Below the pieces are notes generated by a model. That model had not been told where the DNA came from and did no database searches. It saw nothing but the letters and a program-made list of their open reading frames with translations. This document shows positions 53,802-61,582 of a stretch of DNA of 64,000 bases, in pieces. This DNA is from Bacteroides faecis MAJ27 (GTDB taxonomy: Bacteria; Bacteroidota; Bacteroidia; Bacteroidales; Bacteroidaceae). Each line of letters starts with the position of its first letter. The stretch's first letter is position 1. The translations under genes were made by a program, and so were the position numbers. Location of the stretch: contig NZ_FNNN01000006.1 in assembly GCF_900106755.1 (NCBI RefSeq), positions 124,001-188,000 on the forward strand. The letters are read 5' to 3'.

Positions 53802-56030
53802 ATGGAATTAAACAAGATCTTTAAAGACGGTCTTTGGAGCAGCGAAATCAACGTTAGAGATTTCGTAAGTCACAATATCACTCCGTATTACGGAGATGCT
53901 TCTTTCCTCGAAGGACCTACTGAACGTACAAAAGCCGTATGGAACCGCTGCCTCGAAGCATTGGCAGAAGAAAGAGCAAACAACGGTGTCCGCTCGCTAG
54001 ATAATGTTACCGTATCTACTATCACATCTCACAAAGCCGGATATATCGACAAGGAAAACGAACTGATCGTTGGTCTGCAGACAGACGAACTTTTGAAACG
54101 TGCCATCAAACCTTTCGGAGGTATCAACGTAGTAAGCAAGGCTTGCCACGAGAATGGCGTAGAAGTAGACGATCGTGTAAAAGATATCTTCACTCATTAT
54201 CGTAAAACCCATAATGACGGAGTATTCGACGTATATACCGAAGAAATCCGCTCGTTCCGTTCACTGGGATTCCTCACGGGACTTCCCGACAACTACGCTC
54301 GCGGACGTATCATCGGTGACTACCGCCGTATGGCTCTTTATGGTATCGACCGACTGATTGAAGCTAAAAAAGAAGACCTCCGCAACCTGACTGGTCCGAT
54401 GACTGATGCCCGTATCCGCCTGCGCGAGGAAGTAGCAGAGCAAATCAAGGCACTGAAAGACATGAAGGTAATGGGCGAATACTACGGACTCGACCTGAGC
54501 CGTCCTGCCTACACTGCGCAGGAAGCTGTGCAATGGGTATACATGGCTTACCTCGCTGCCGTAAAAGAACAAGACGGTGCTGCCATGTCACTGGGCAACG
54601 TTTCTTCTTTCCTCGATATCTATATGGAATATGAATTGAGCAAGGGAACCATTACAGAATCTTACGCACAAGAACTGATCGACCAGTTTGTCATCAAACT
54701 GCGTATGGTACGCCACCTGCGTATGCAATCATACAACGACATCTTTGCCGGCGACCCGACTTGGGTGACCGAATCTCTGGGCGGACGTCTCAACGACGGA
54801 CGTACCAAAGTGACAAAGACTTCTTTCCGCTTCCTGCAAACACTGTACAACCTCGGTCCTTCACCAGAACCGAACCTGACTGTACTGTGGAGCCCGGAAC
54901 TGCCGGAAGGATTCAAGGAATTCTGTGCCAAGGTTTCTATCGACACTTCATCTATCCAATATGAAAATGACGACTTGATGCGCGAAGTACGCCAGTCTGA
55001 CGACTACGGAATCGCTTGCTGCGTATCTTATCAGGAAATCGGAAAACAGATCCAGTTCTTCGGCGCACGTTGCAACCTCGCAAAAGCCTTGTTGCTTGCC
55101 ATCAACGGCGGACGTTGCGAGAATACAGGCACCGTGATGGTGAAAAACATTCCTGTGCTGACAAGCGACACGCTGAAGTTTGAAGAAGTAATGGACAACT
55201 ATAAGAAAGTGCTGACAGAAATTGCCCGCGTATATAACGAAGCAATGAACATCATCCACTACATGCACGATAAGTATTACTACGAGAAAGCCCAGATGGC
55301 TCTTGTAGATACCAACCCGCGCATCAACCTGGCTTACGGTGTAGCCGGACTTTCCATTGCACTCGACTCATTATCGGCTATCAAGTATGCAAAAGTTACT
55401 GCCCGCCGCAACGACATCGGCCTGACAGAAGGTTTCGACATCGAAGGCGAATTCCCATGCTTCGGTAATGACAATGATAAGGTAGACCACTTGGGTGTTG
55501 ACCTGGTATACTTCTTCAGCGAAGAATTGAAGAAACTGCCGGTTTACAAGAATGCGCGTCCTACCCTTTCCTTGCTGACCATCACCTCGAACGTCATGTA
55601 CGGAAAGAAGACCGGCGCTACTCCTGACGGACGTGCCAAAGGTGTCGCCTTTGCTCCGGGTGCCAACCCGATGCACGGACGTGACAAGAATGGTGCCATC
55701 GCCTCTTTGAGTTCTGTAGCGAAACTTCGTTACCGTGACTCACAAGACGGTATCAGCAACACCTTCTCTATCGTTCCGAAATCACTGGGAGCTACCGACG
55801 AAGACCGTATCGAGAACCTCGTAACGATGATGGACGGCTACTTCACCAAAGGTGCACACCACCTGAACGTGAACGTTCTGAACCGTGACATGCTATACGA
55901 TGCGATGGAGCATCCTGAAAAATATCCGCAGCTGACAATCCGTGTTTCCGGTTATGCCGTAAACTTCGTGAAACTGAGCCGCGAACACCAACTGGAAGTT
56001 ATCAGCCGTAGCTTCCACGAACGTATGTAA
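53802..56030 (+). CDS. pflB: Formate C-acetyltransferase (pyruvate formate-lyase)
   Basis: A 742-residue glycyl-radical enzyme turning pyruvate and CoA into acetyl-CoA and formate. The adjacent catalytic cysteines are C406-C407 in GIACCVS, and the radical Gly is G717 in RVSGYAV near the C-terminus. Length is normal for PFL, and the double Cys separates it from glycerol dehydratase-like relatives. The activase gene starts 15 bases downstream. Codon use is strongly biased toward what looks like highly expressed genes. Confidence 0.97.
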   Translation: MELNKIFKDGLWSSEINVRDFVSHNITPYYGDASFLEGPTERTKAVWNRCLEALAEERANNGVRSLDNVTVSTITSHKAGYIDKENELIVGLQTDELLKRAIKPFGGINVVSKACHENGVEVDDRVKDIFTHYRKTHNDGVFDVYTEEIRSFRSLGFLTGLPDNYARGRIIGDYRRMALYGIDRLIEAKKEDLRNLTGPMTDARIRLREEVAEQIKALKDMKVMGEYYGLDLSRPAYTAQEAVQWVYMAYLAAVKEQDGAAMSLGNVSSFLDIYMEYELSKGTITESYAQELIDQFVIKLRMVRHLRMQSYNDIFAGDPTWVTESLGGRLNDGRTKVTKTSFRFLQTLYNLGPSPEPNLTVLWSPELPEGFKEFCAKVSIDTSSIQYENDDLMREVRQSDDYGIACCVSYQEIGKQIQFFGARCNLAKALLLAINGGRCENTGTVMVKNIPVLTSDTLKFEEVMDNYKKVLTEIARVYNEAMNIIHYMHDKYYYEKAQMALVDTNPRINLAYGVAGLSIALDSLSAIKYAKVTARRNDIGLTEGFDIEGEFPCFGNDNDKVDHLGVDLVYFFSEELKKLPVYKNARPTLSLLTITSNVMYGKKTGATPDGRAKGVAFAPGANPMHGRDKNGAIASLSSVAKLRYRDSQDGISNTFSIVPKSLGATDEDRIENLVTMMDGYFTKGAHHLNVNVLNRDMLYDAMEHPEKYPQLTIRVSGYAVNFVKLSREHQLEVISRSFHERM

Positions 56031-56044
56031 TCTTATATACTCTT

Positions 56045-56773
56045 ATGATGATAAACGTACATTCATACGAAAGTATGGGAACATTCGACGGGCCGGGCTT
56101 ACGGCTCGTCGTTTTTCTTCAAGGATGCAACTTCCGTTGCCTGTATTGTGCCAACCCGGATACGATAGCAGGAAAGGGAGGTACGCCTACCCCACCGGAA
56201 GAAATTGTCCGCATGGCAATGAGCCAGCGTCCCTTCTTTGGCAAACGCGGGGGAATCACTTTTTCGGGAGGAGAACCGACCTTTCAGGCAAAGGCACTGG
56301 TACCATTGGTTCGCGAACTGAAAGAAAAGGGAATCCATGTTTGTCTGGACAGTAATGGAGGAATCTGGAACGAAGAAGTGGAAGAACTGTTCAAGCTGAC
56401 CGATCTCGTACTGCTGGACATAAAGGAGTTCAATCCCAACCGGCATCAAGCGCTGACCGGAAGAAGCAACGAACAGACACTACGCACCGCTGCCTGGCTG
56501 GAAGAACATGGGAAACCTTTCTGGCTACGCTATGTACTAGTGCCCGGATACAGTAGTTTTGAAGAAGATATCCGCGCATTGGGAAAAGCATTGGGAACGT
56601 ATAAAATGATTCAGCGTGTAGAGCTTCTGCCCTATCACACCTTAGGAGTACACAAGTACGAAGCCATGGAGCAGGATTACAAACTGAAAGATGTAAAAGA
56701 AAATACCCCCGAGCAAGTAGAACAAGCTGCGGAGGTATTCAAGGAGTATTTCACTACTGTAGTAGTCAATTAG
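56045..56773 (+). CDS. pflA: Pyruvate formate-lyase activating enzyme
   Basis: A 242-residue radical SAM enzyme that installs the glycyl radical on PflB. The cluster motif is C28-x3-C32-x2-C35 in QGCNFRCLYCANPD, followed by GGITFSGGEPTFQ and DSNGG. Complete. Co-transcribed with pflB. Its stop overlaps by 4 bases the stop region of the convergent amidase gene, leaving no room for a separate terminator. Confidence 0.95.
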   Translation: MMINVHSYESMGTFDGPGLRLVVFLQGCNFRCLYCANPDTIAGKGGTPTPPEEIVRMAMSQRPFFGKRGGITFSGGEPTFQAKALVPLVRELKEKGIHVCLDSNGGIWNEEVEELFKLTDLVLLDIKEFNPNRHQALTGRSNEQTLRTAAWLEEHGKPFWLRYVLVPGYSSFEEDIRALGKALGTYKMIQRVELLPYHTLGVHKYEAMEQDYKLKDVKENTPEQVEQAAEVFKEYFTTVVVN

Positions 56774-57216
56774 AACGGAAATTCGTCACTTACTTCAAAA
56801 CAGGGACATTCCTTGATCCGTTCCCAAGGATCTACAATCCCGTTGTAGTTAGTATCCGGACTCAAATCGCGGTGCCCTACCACCTTTGCTTCCGGATAAC
56901 GCTGCAACAATTCCTTTACCAGATGATGTAACGCCTCTTTCTGACGGGGTGTACGTGTATCCGCAGCCTTACCGTTCTCATCCAGTCCGCCTTCGTAGCA
57001 CACTCCCAGACTAATCGCATTATAGCCTCTCGCATGCGCTCCCGCTGTATCCTCATCCCGCATCGGTTCCACTTCTCCCGACTTGCGTATATAATAATGA
57101 TACCCCCAGCACGAGAATCCACGATACCGATGTGCAGTATCCACATCTTTTGCCGTAAAGTCACGGTCAACACGAGTAGCCGAACAATGAATCACAATCA
57201 AACTAATCTTTCTCAT
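56770..57216 (-). CDS. T7-lysozyme-like N-acetylmuramoyl-L-alanine amidase
   Basis: A 148-residue Amidase_2 protein. Zinc ligands are H10 in VIHCSATR, H115 in VVGHRDLSPD and probably C137 in KECPCF, as in T7 lysozyme. It has no signal peptide, so it would need help to reach peptidoglycan. It is the last gene of a minus-strand set with an HU-like gene and a 55-residue ORF, the usual setting of this amidase in Bacteroides. Its ATG overlaps the end of the 55-residue ORF by 14 bases. Confidence 0.88.
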   Translation of the reverse strand: MRKISLIVIHCSATRVDRDFTAKDVDTAHRYRGFSCWGYHYYIRKSGEVEPMRDEDTAGAHARGYNAISLGVCYEGGLDENGKAADTRTPRQKEALHHLVKELLQRYPEAKVVGHRDLSPDTNYNGIVDPWERIKECPCFEVSDEFPF

Positions 57217-57370
57217 CGTCTTTCTCCCTTTCAGTAGTTTTCACTTCACATACCTCCTTACAGGAAGCATTATAACGTACCTCTCTCACCACCCTATTCC
57301 GTTTCCTCTTACCGAAGAAAGGTATAAGATACATGATCACATCCAAAATCTTGCTTACTAATTCTTTCAT
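57203..57370 (-). CDS. 55-residue ORF, possible small membrane protein
   Basis: A short ORF between the HU-like and amidase genes: MKELVSKILDVIMYLIPFFG, then a basic stretch KRKRNRVVREVR and a Lys/Glu-rich tail. One hydrophobic segment (residues 8-20) followed by positive charge is like small holin-type or membrane-anchor peptides. Stop overlaps the amidase start, suggesting coupling. No family recognised. Coding status rests on position, overlap and composition. Confidence 0.55.
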   Translation of the reverse strand: MKELVSKILDVIMYLIPFFGKRKRNRVVREVRYNASCKEVCEVKTTEREKDDEKD

Positions 57371-57406
57371 TTCACATCTTCATTTAATTGCTTACCACTA
57401 AAAAAA

Positions 57407-57904
57407 TCACACTGTAGGGTCCGGAGCCTCATCGTCATCCGATCCGCTGCCACCGGAACCTTTGTCCGGATCATCCCCGCTGTCGCCTCCTGCACCGGAC
57501 TGTGCCACAGCGCGGGTCAAAACCTGCTGATAACTCAAAATCTTCATCAGCTCCGCCAAAGTTTTCCCCGGACGGAAAATGATATGCGCCCCCTTGATCA
57601 ATGAACCGGTAAATTCCTTCACCGATGTAGCCCCCTCACTATTCAACCCGATCTGCAAACTGCCCAAATCGCCCAAGCGAACAATGCGTCCGGCTTTCAA
57701 CGCACGTTTTACCTCATAAAGAATACCTGAAATAGCAGCACGCACATCTGTCTCCGTACAAGTGGAACGACTCGTAATCGCCTCACATAACTCTTCAAAA
57801 TCCAATTCACCCGATGCTTGCGCTTGCGCATAGTACTTTGCCGGTTCACTCTTCTTTGCCGGGTTCTTACGCGGCACTACTGAATAAGAAACTGTCATTG
57901 CCAT
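57407..57904 (-). CDS. HU-like DNA-binding protein with Gly-rich tail
   Basis: A 165-residue protein. Residues 1-125 form an HU/IHF-type fold (YEVKRALKAGRIVRLGDLGS; IKGAHIIFRPGKTLAEL), and residues 130-165 are a Gly/Ser/Asp-rich acidic tail. This matches the HU-HIG group (HU fused to Gly-rich or Ig extensions) typical of Bacteroidetes. It probably binds DNA in a specialised setting rather than as a bulk nucleoid protein. It starts a minus-strand unit with the 55-residue ORF and the amidase, divergent from DUF4248. A -7 box lies at 57963. Confidence 0.85.
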   Translation of the reverse strand: MAMTVSYSVVPRKNPAKKSEPAKYYAQAQASGELDFEELCEAITSRSTCTETDVRAAISGILYEVKRALKAGRIVRLGDLGSLQIGLNSEGATSVKEFTGSLIKGAHIIFRPGKTLAELMKILSYQQVLTRAVAQSGAGGDSGDDPDKGSGGSGSDDDEAPDPTV

Positions 57905-57962
57905 AATAAAATAATTTTAAAGTTATAAACATTAAGAATGCATTCCTCTTTTGTTAACAGTA

Positions 57963-57970
57963 CAAAGATA
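57963..57970 (-). promoter_or_regulatory. -7 box (TATCTTTG) for the HU-like gene
   Basis: Exact consensus on the minus strand, 58 bases upstream of the start codon. Confidence 0.6.
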
Positions 57971-58097
57971 CACAACTATCAACAGTCCACATTCTCCAAC
58001 GAAGTTCACTGATTTTCAGCGAATAAAAGTGAAGTTATTTCTTTGTCAAGTCCTCTTTTTTCAGTAACTTTATAGCATAAAACAAGAAAAAAGAATC

Positions 58098-58328
58098 ATG
58101 AACTACAACGAAAATTATTTTATTATCCGCACGTATACCAAAGCGGAATTGGCCCATCTCTACAACCCCAATGTTTGCCTCAAAGTCGCCTTACAAATTC
58201 TGCGCCGCTGGATTGTCTGTAACCTCCCGCTGCTGAATGAACTCGAACATGAAGGCTATCGTGCACGAAACCGCCTGCTCTCTCCGAAACAAGTGGCGAC
58301 CATCGTACACTATTTAGGCGAACCATAG
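58098..58328 (+). CDS. DUF4248 small protein
   Basis: A 76-residue protein of the DUF4248 family: TYTKAELAHLYNPN, then a Trp-containing helix (QILRRWIVC) and LLSPKQVATIVHYLGEP. The YTKAELA opening is reminiscent of a helix-turn-helix. It precedes the primase-helicase-like gene by 86 bases on the same strand and is divergent from the HU-like gene. Function unknown; a DNA-binding control role is only a guess. Confidence 0.82.
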   Translation: MNYNENYFIIRTYTKAELAHLYNPNVCLKVALQILRRWIVCNLPLLNELEHEGYRARNRLLSPKQVATIVHYLGEP

Positions 58329-58414
58329 TAACTTATTGCCATTACAGACAAAGTTCCTTTACAACTTTTCAAAAACAAGTTCTTTTGCACCGACAAATAA
58401 CAACTACAATCAAT

Positions 58415-60529
58415 ATGAAACATTTCACCATATTCCAAAACTTCTATTATGTAATAGCAGAAATGACTGAAGAAGAAATAGTATCGGCCATCGCCAGTTC
58501 CACCTACCGGAAAAGAGTCGAAGAGATACGTCACATCTTTGCAGAGCAAGGAGAAAAGGCTGCCAATGAAAAGAAAAAAGAGTTGCCGGCCATCGCCTTT
58601 TCTGCCTGTTACAGAGGCAGGCGTACCAAAGAGAATCTCGTCAAATACCTGGGACATATTGTGATAGATATCGACCATCTCAGTGAAGAAGAATTAGCGC
58701 GGATTCTCCCTATAATCAGAGGATGCAGGTACACCCGCATCGTTTTCATCAGTCCCAAAGGGATGGGAGTGAAAATTGTAGTGCGTGCATGCCATCCGGA
58801 TGAAACCTTGCCCGAAACCCTTCAGGAAATAGCAAACTTCCACCATGCAGTTTACACCAAGCTTGCCTCTCTGTATGCCCAGCTCTGTCAGATAGAAATC
58901 GATACCTCCGGTCAGGATGTGGCGCGTACCTGTTTGTTCTCCTACGACCCGGACATTTATTTCAATCCGGATGCCGAGGCTTTCCTCATGGCACAACCTC
59001 CTATGTCCTACAAGACTTCAAAAAATAAAAGTGCCTCCGCCCCCAAACAACAGAATCATCCGAAGGACAACCCGATGAATGAGGAAACAGCGCTCAACTC
59101 CCATTCCGACAACGCTTCTCTGGTATTGACTTTAACCTACTATCACAACAAGTCCGAAAAATACACAGCAGGAAACCGGAACAATTACCTGCATCATCTC
59201 TCATGCATATTCAACCGTTACGGCATTCCGCAGGAAGAAGCGTCCGTTTTCATCAAAAGCCAGTTTACAGACTTTCCGGCGGACGAAACAGACTCTTTGA
59301 TAAATAGTGCCTACTCTCACACCGATGAATTTAAGACCTATAAGTTGAATAGTACACAGAAACGGATATTACGGATAGAGCAGCATATCAGCGAAAACTA
59401 CGAGACACGCTACAACGAAGTGCTGCATATTATGGAATATCGCAGAAGGCATCCCGCCTCAGAGCAACCGGAACCTTTCCGCATTCTGGATGAAATGATG
59501 GAAAACAGTATCTGGATAGAAATTAATGAGCTGGGATATTCCTGCACTGTCAAAACGATCGAGAATCTGATCTACTCCGATTTCAGCCAGACGTACCACC
59601 CTATTCGCGAATATTTTGAATTATTGCCCGAATGGGACGGAACCGACTATATCCGTATCCTTGCAGATAGTGTCCAGACGAATCATCAGGAGTTCTGGGC
59701 AGAATGTCTGGAGCGTTATCTGGTAGCAATGTGCGCAGCCGCTACTCAGGAGAACATTGTCAATCACACGGTACTTTTGCTATGCAGCGAGATACAGAAC
59801 ATAGGGAAAACGACTTTTATCAACAACCTCCTGCCTCCCGAACTGCGTGCTTATCTTTCTACCGGATTAATCAATTCGAACAATAAAGATGATTTGGCAA
59901 AAATAACACAGGCTATGCTGATCAATCTCGACGAGTTTGAAGGCATGAGTGGTCGCGAACTGAATGCATTCAAAGATTTGGTAACACGCAAAGTCATCAG
60001 TTTCCGTCTGCCTTATGCACGCCGTTCGCAAAATTTTCCTCATACGGCTTCTTTTGCAGGAACATGTAATTATCAGGAAGTGCTTCACGACACGACAGGT
60101 AATCGTCGTTTCCTTTGTTTTCATCCCAATTCCATCCAATTTATTACCATCAATTATCCGCAGCTCTATGCTCAGATCAAATATCTGCTGAACAAACCGG
60201 GATATCAGTACTGGTTCACGCAGGCGGAAAATGAACGTCTTGAAGAGAATAACGAGGCTTTCGTCTTCCATTCACCGGAAGAAGAATTGGTACTTACGCA
60301 TATCCGCAAGCCGGACCGTTTCGAGAAGATTCATTATCTGACTGTCAGTGAGATTGCGGAACTGATACGTGAGCGTACCGGTTACCAGTATTCCATCGGG
60401 TCAAAAATACAGTTGGGAAAGGTGATGACCAAACACCACTTTGAGTCAAAAAAAGGAAATAACGGGCGCCGCTATGCTGTGTTTATTATAGATATCGAAC
60501 AGGTAAAATCAAACAGACTGTATGAGTAG
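58415..60529 (+). CDS. BT4734-like / VirE-type primase-helicase-like protein
   Basis: A 704-residue protein. The N-terminal BT4734-like domain shows a primase-like acidic pair (D85, D87 in VIDIDHL), then SPKGMGVKIVV and QIEIDTSGQDVART. The C-terminal VirE/SF3-helicase-like ATPase has Walker A NIGKTTF (G464-K465-T466) and Walker B INLDEFEG (D506-E507). This is the domain order of phage and plasmid primase-helicases. The start at 58415 is an ATG; an in-frame TTG at 58385 is less likely. It probably acts on DNA together with its cassette partners. Confidence 0.85.
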   Translation: MKHFTIFQNFYYVIAEMTEEEIVSAIASSTYRKRVEEIRHIFAEQGEKAANEKKKELPAIAFSACYRGRRTKENLVKYLGHIVIDIDHLSEEELARILPIIRGCRYTRIVFISPKGMGVKIVVRACHPDETLPETLQEIANFHHAVYTKLASLYAQLCQIEIDTSGQDVARTCLFSYDPDIYFNPDAEAFLMAQPPMSYKTSKNKSASAPKQQNHPKDNPMNEETALNSHSDNASLVLTLTYYHNKSEKYTAGNRNNYLHHLSCIFNRYGIPQEEASVFIKSQFTDFPADETDSLINSAYSHTDEFKTYKLNSTQKRILRIEQHISENYETRYNEVLHIMEYRRRHPASEQPEPFRILDEMMENSIWIEINELGYSCTVKTIENLIYSDFSQTYHPIREYFELLPEWDGTDYIRILADSVQTNHQEFWAECLERYLVAMCAAATQENIVNHTVLLLCSEIQNIGKTTFINNLLPPELRAYLSTGLINSNNKDDLAKITQAMLINLDEFEGMSGRELNAFKDLVTRKVISFRLPYARRSQNFPHTASFAGTCNYQEVLHDTTGNRRFLCFHPNSIQFITINYPQLYAQIKYLLNKPGYQYWFTQAENERLEENNEAFVFHSPEEELVLTHIRKPDRFEKIHYLTVSEIAELIRERTGYQYSIGSKIQLGKVMTKHHFESKKGNNGRRYAVFIIDIEQVKSNRLYE

Positions 60530-60563
60530 AAGCGGGAAAGACCTATGAATTATGAATATAGCA

Positions 60564-60598
60564 AAATGCAGAGTCATCTTGACGGATACTCTGCATTT
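60564..60598. terminator. 11-bp bidirectional terminator
   Basis: Arms 60564-60574 and 60588-60598 (aaatgcagagt and complement), between the convergent VirE-type gene and the antitoxin gene. Confidence 0.8.
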
Positions 60599-60605
60599 AT
60601 TGTTT

Positions 60606-60908
60606 TTACAAAATCTTTGAAAATTCTATTTTACAGCCTAACGCATTCATTATGCGATAGAAAGTAGATACTTTAGGTTCCGTCTGACCACTTTCTACTC
60701 TTGAAATATAAGAACGGTCAGAACCGATACGCCGGGCTAATTCAGCCTGAGTGATTTTAGCCTTTTTCCTCGCGTCTCCGATAATCTGCCCTGTGTAAAA
60801 GGCGTATGCCTTTTCTTCTGCCTCTGCACGTTCGGAAGTACCTTCTGCACCAAATTTGGCATCAAGGACAGCATCATAATCTACTATTTGATGATTGTTT
60901 ATCTGCAT
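60606..60908 (-). CDS. HigA-like XRE antitoxin
   Basis: A 100-residue protein with an XRE helix-turn-helix (ITQAELARRIGSDRSYISRV, residues about 52-75). N-terminal part is acidic (AEGTSERAEAEEKA). It follows and overlaps by 35 bases the RelE/HigB-like toxin gene, the toxin-first order of HigBA systems. It likely neutralises the toxin and represses the promoter, where a gttgt...acaac repeat is present. Confidence 0.87.
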   Translation of the reverse strand: MQINNHQIVDYDAVLDAKFGAEGTSERAEAEEKAYAFYTGQIIGDARKKAKITQAELARRIGSDRSYISRVESGQTEPKVSTFYRIMNALGCKIEFSKIL

Positions 60909-61227
60909 AATATTCCTCCTTTATCTTTACTGCTTTATCAATTTCATGACTGGGTGTTTTTTGTGACTTCTTTTGAAAGCCATTGAACAACACGACAATA
61001 TTACCATCATCAAAGATGAAAAAGACCCGGTATATATTGTTATTATACTCTGTACGAAGTTCGAAAACTCCATCCCGAATAAACTTCACAAATTTAGCGG
61101 AGAGTCTTTCTTGTGTTTTCAACAAGAGTAATCCATATTGAATTTTATCTTGTTCCTTTTCGGTTAAAGTCTCCATGAAAGCCTCAAAGTAACCTCCGTA
61201 TGTACGGATCTTACGTTTCTTTTCCAT
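60874..61227 (-). CDS. RelE/HigB-like toxin (Gp49 family)
   Basis: A 117-residue protein of the phage-derived Gp49-like/HigB toxin family: FVKFIRDGVFELRTEYNNNI, YRVFFIFDDGNIVVLFNGFQ, KKSQKTPSHEIDKAVKIKEE. These enzymes cut mRNA on the ribosome. The start at 61227 lies just 5 bases after a -7 box, so the transcript may be nearly leaderless. An ORF extension to 61254 crosses that promoter and is unlikely. Confidence 0.87.
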   Translation of the reverse strand: MEKKRKIRTYGGYFEAFMETLTEKEQDKIQYGLLLLKTQERLSAKFVKFIRDGVFELRTEYNNNIYRVFFIFDDGNIVVLFNGFQKKSQKTPSHEIDKAVKIKEEYYADKQSSNSRL

Positions 61228-61231
61228 AACG

Positions 61232-61265
61232 CAAATATACGAAACGTTGTTCAACTATACAACAC
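61232..61265 (-). promoter_or_regulatory. Toxin-antitoxin promoter with inverted repeat
   Basis: Minus-strand -7 box TATATTTG at 61232-61239, with a TTG -33 element 20 bases upstream. Between them lies gttgt-N8-acaac, a likely antitoxin operator. The start codon at 61227 follows by 4 bases. Confidence 0.65.
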
Positions 61266-61305
61266 ATTTTTTCGTTTTATATTATTTTTCATCATCTTCA
61301 CCTAC

Positions 61306-61427
61306 AAAAGTGAGAGGAGTGAGAGAGGAATTGAAACTTTTTCTATTTTATTTCTTTATTTCTACTTTCTATATTTCTCTAAAAAAAATACGAATGTTAG
61401 AAATCCTCTCTCACTCCTCTCACTTTT
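61306..61427. repeat. 24-bp perfect inverted repeat with 74-nt loop
   Basis: Arms 61306-61329 (aaaagtgagaggagtgagag and agga) and 61404-61427 are perfect complements. The purine-rich arm contains two tgagagg/gtgagag words. It lies upstream of the -7 box of the AAA/PD-(D/E)XK gene. Confidence 0.85.
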
Positions 61428-61547
61428 TGCCTTTTCTTCCTCCAAAAAGACGGCGGGAAATCAGAAAAACACAACTGTCTTTTTTCGATTTCTCACCGCA
61501 TTTTCAAATCAGCCTGTCAATTGAAGCAGACTTCAGGAAATATTTGT

Positions 61548-61555
61548 TATCTTTG
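61548..61555 (+). promoter_or_regulatory. -7 box (TATCTTTG) for the AAA/PD-(D/E)XK gene
   Basis: Exact consensus match, 28 bases before ATG 61583. It fixes the start there, not at 61247. Confidence 0.65.
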
Positions 61556-61582
61556 ATGTGCAAAAGATCAAAAGAATCAGAT

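Larger units (their letters stand above)
61240..61582. other. Divergent region toxin-antitoxin / AAA-PD-(D/E)XK
   Basis: AT-rich except for two purine/pyrimidine-rich arms of a 24-bp inverted repeat (61306-61329, 61404-61427). A -7 box at 61548-61555 serves the plus-strand gene. No other gene is seen. Confidence 0.65.

Noticed and set aside
61247..61582. N-terminal extension of the AAA/PD-(D/E)XK protein
   Set aside because: The extension runs through a -7 box and a long inverted repeat, and the family's usual start matches 61583.
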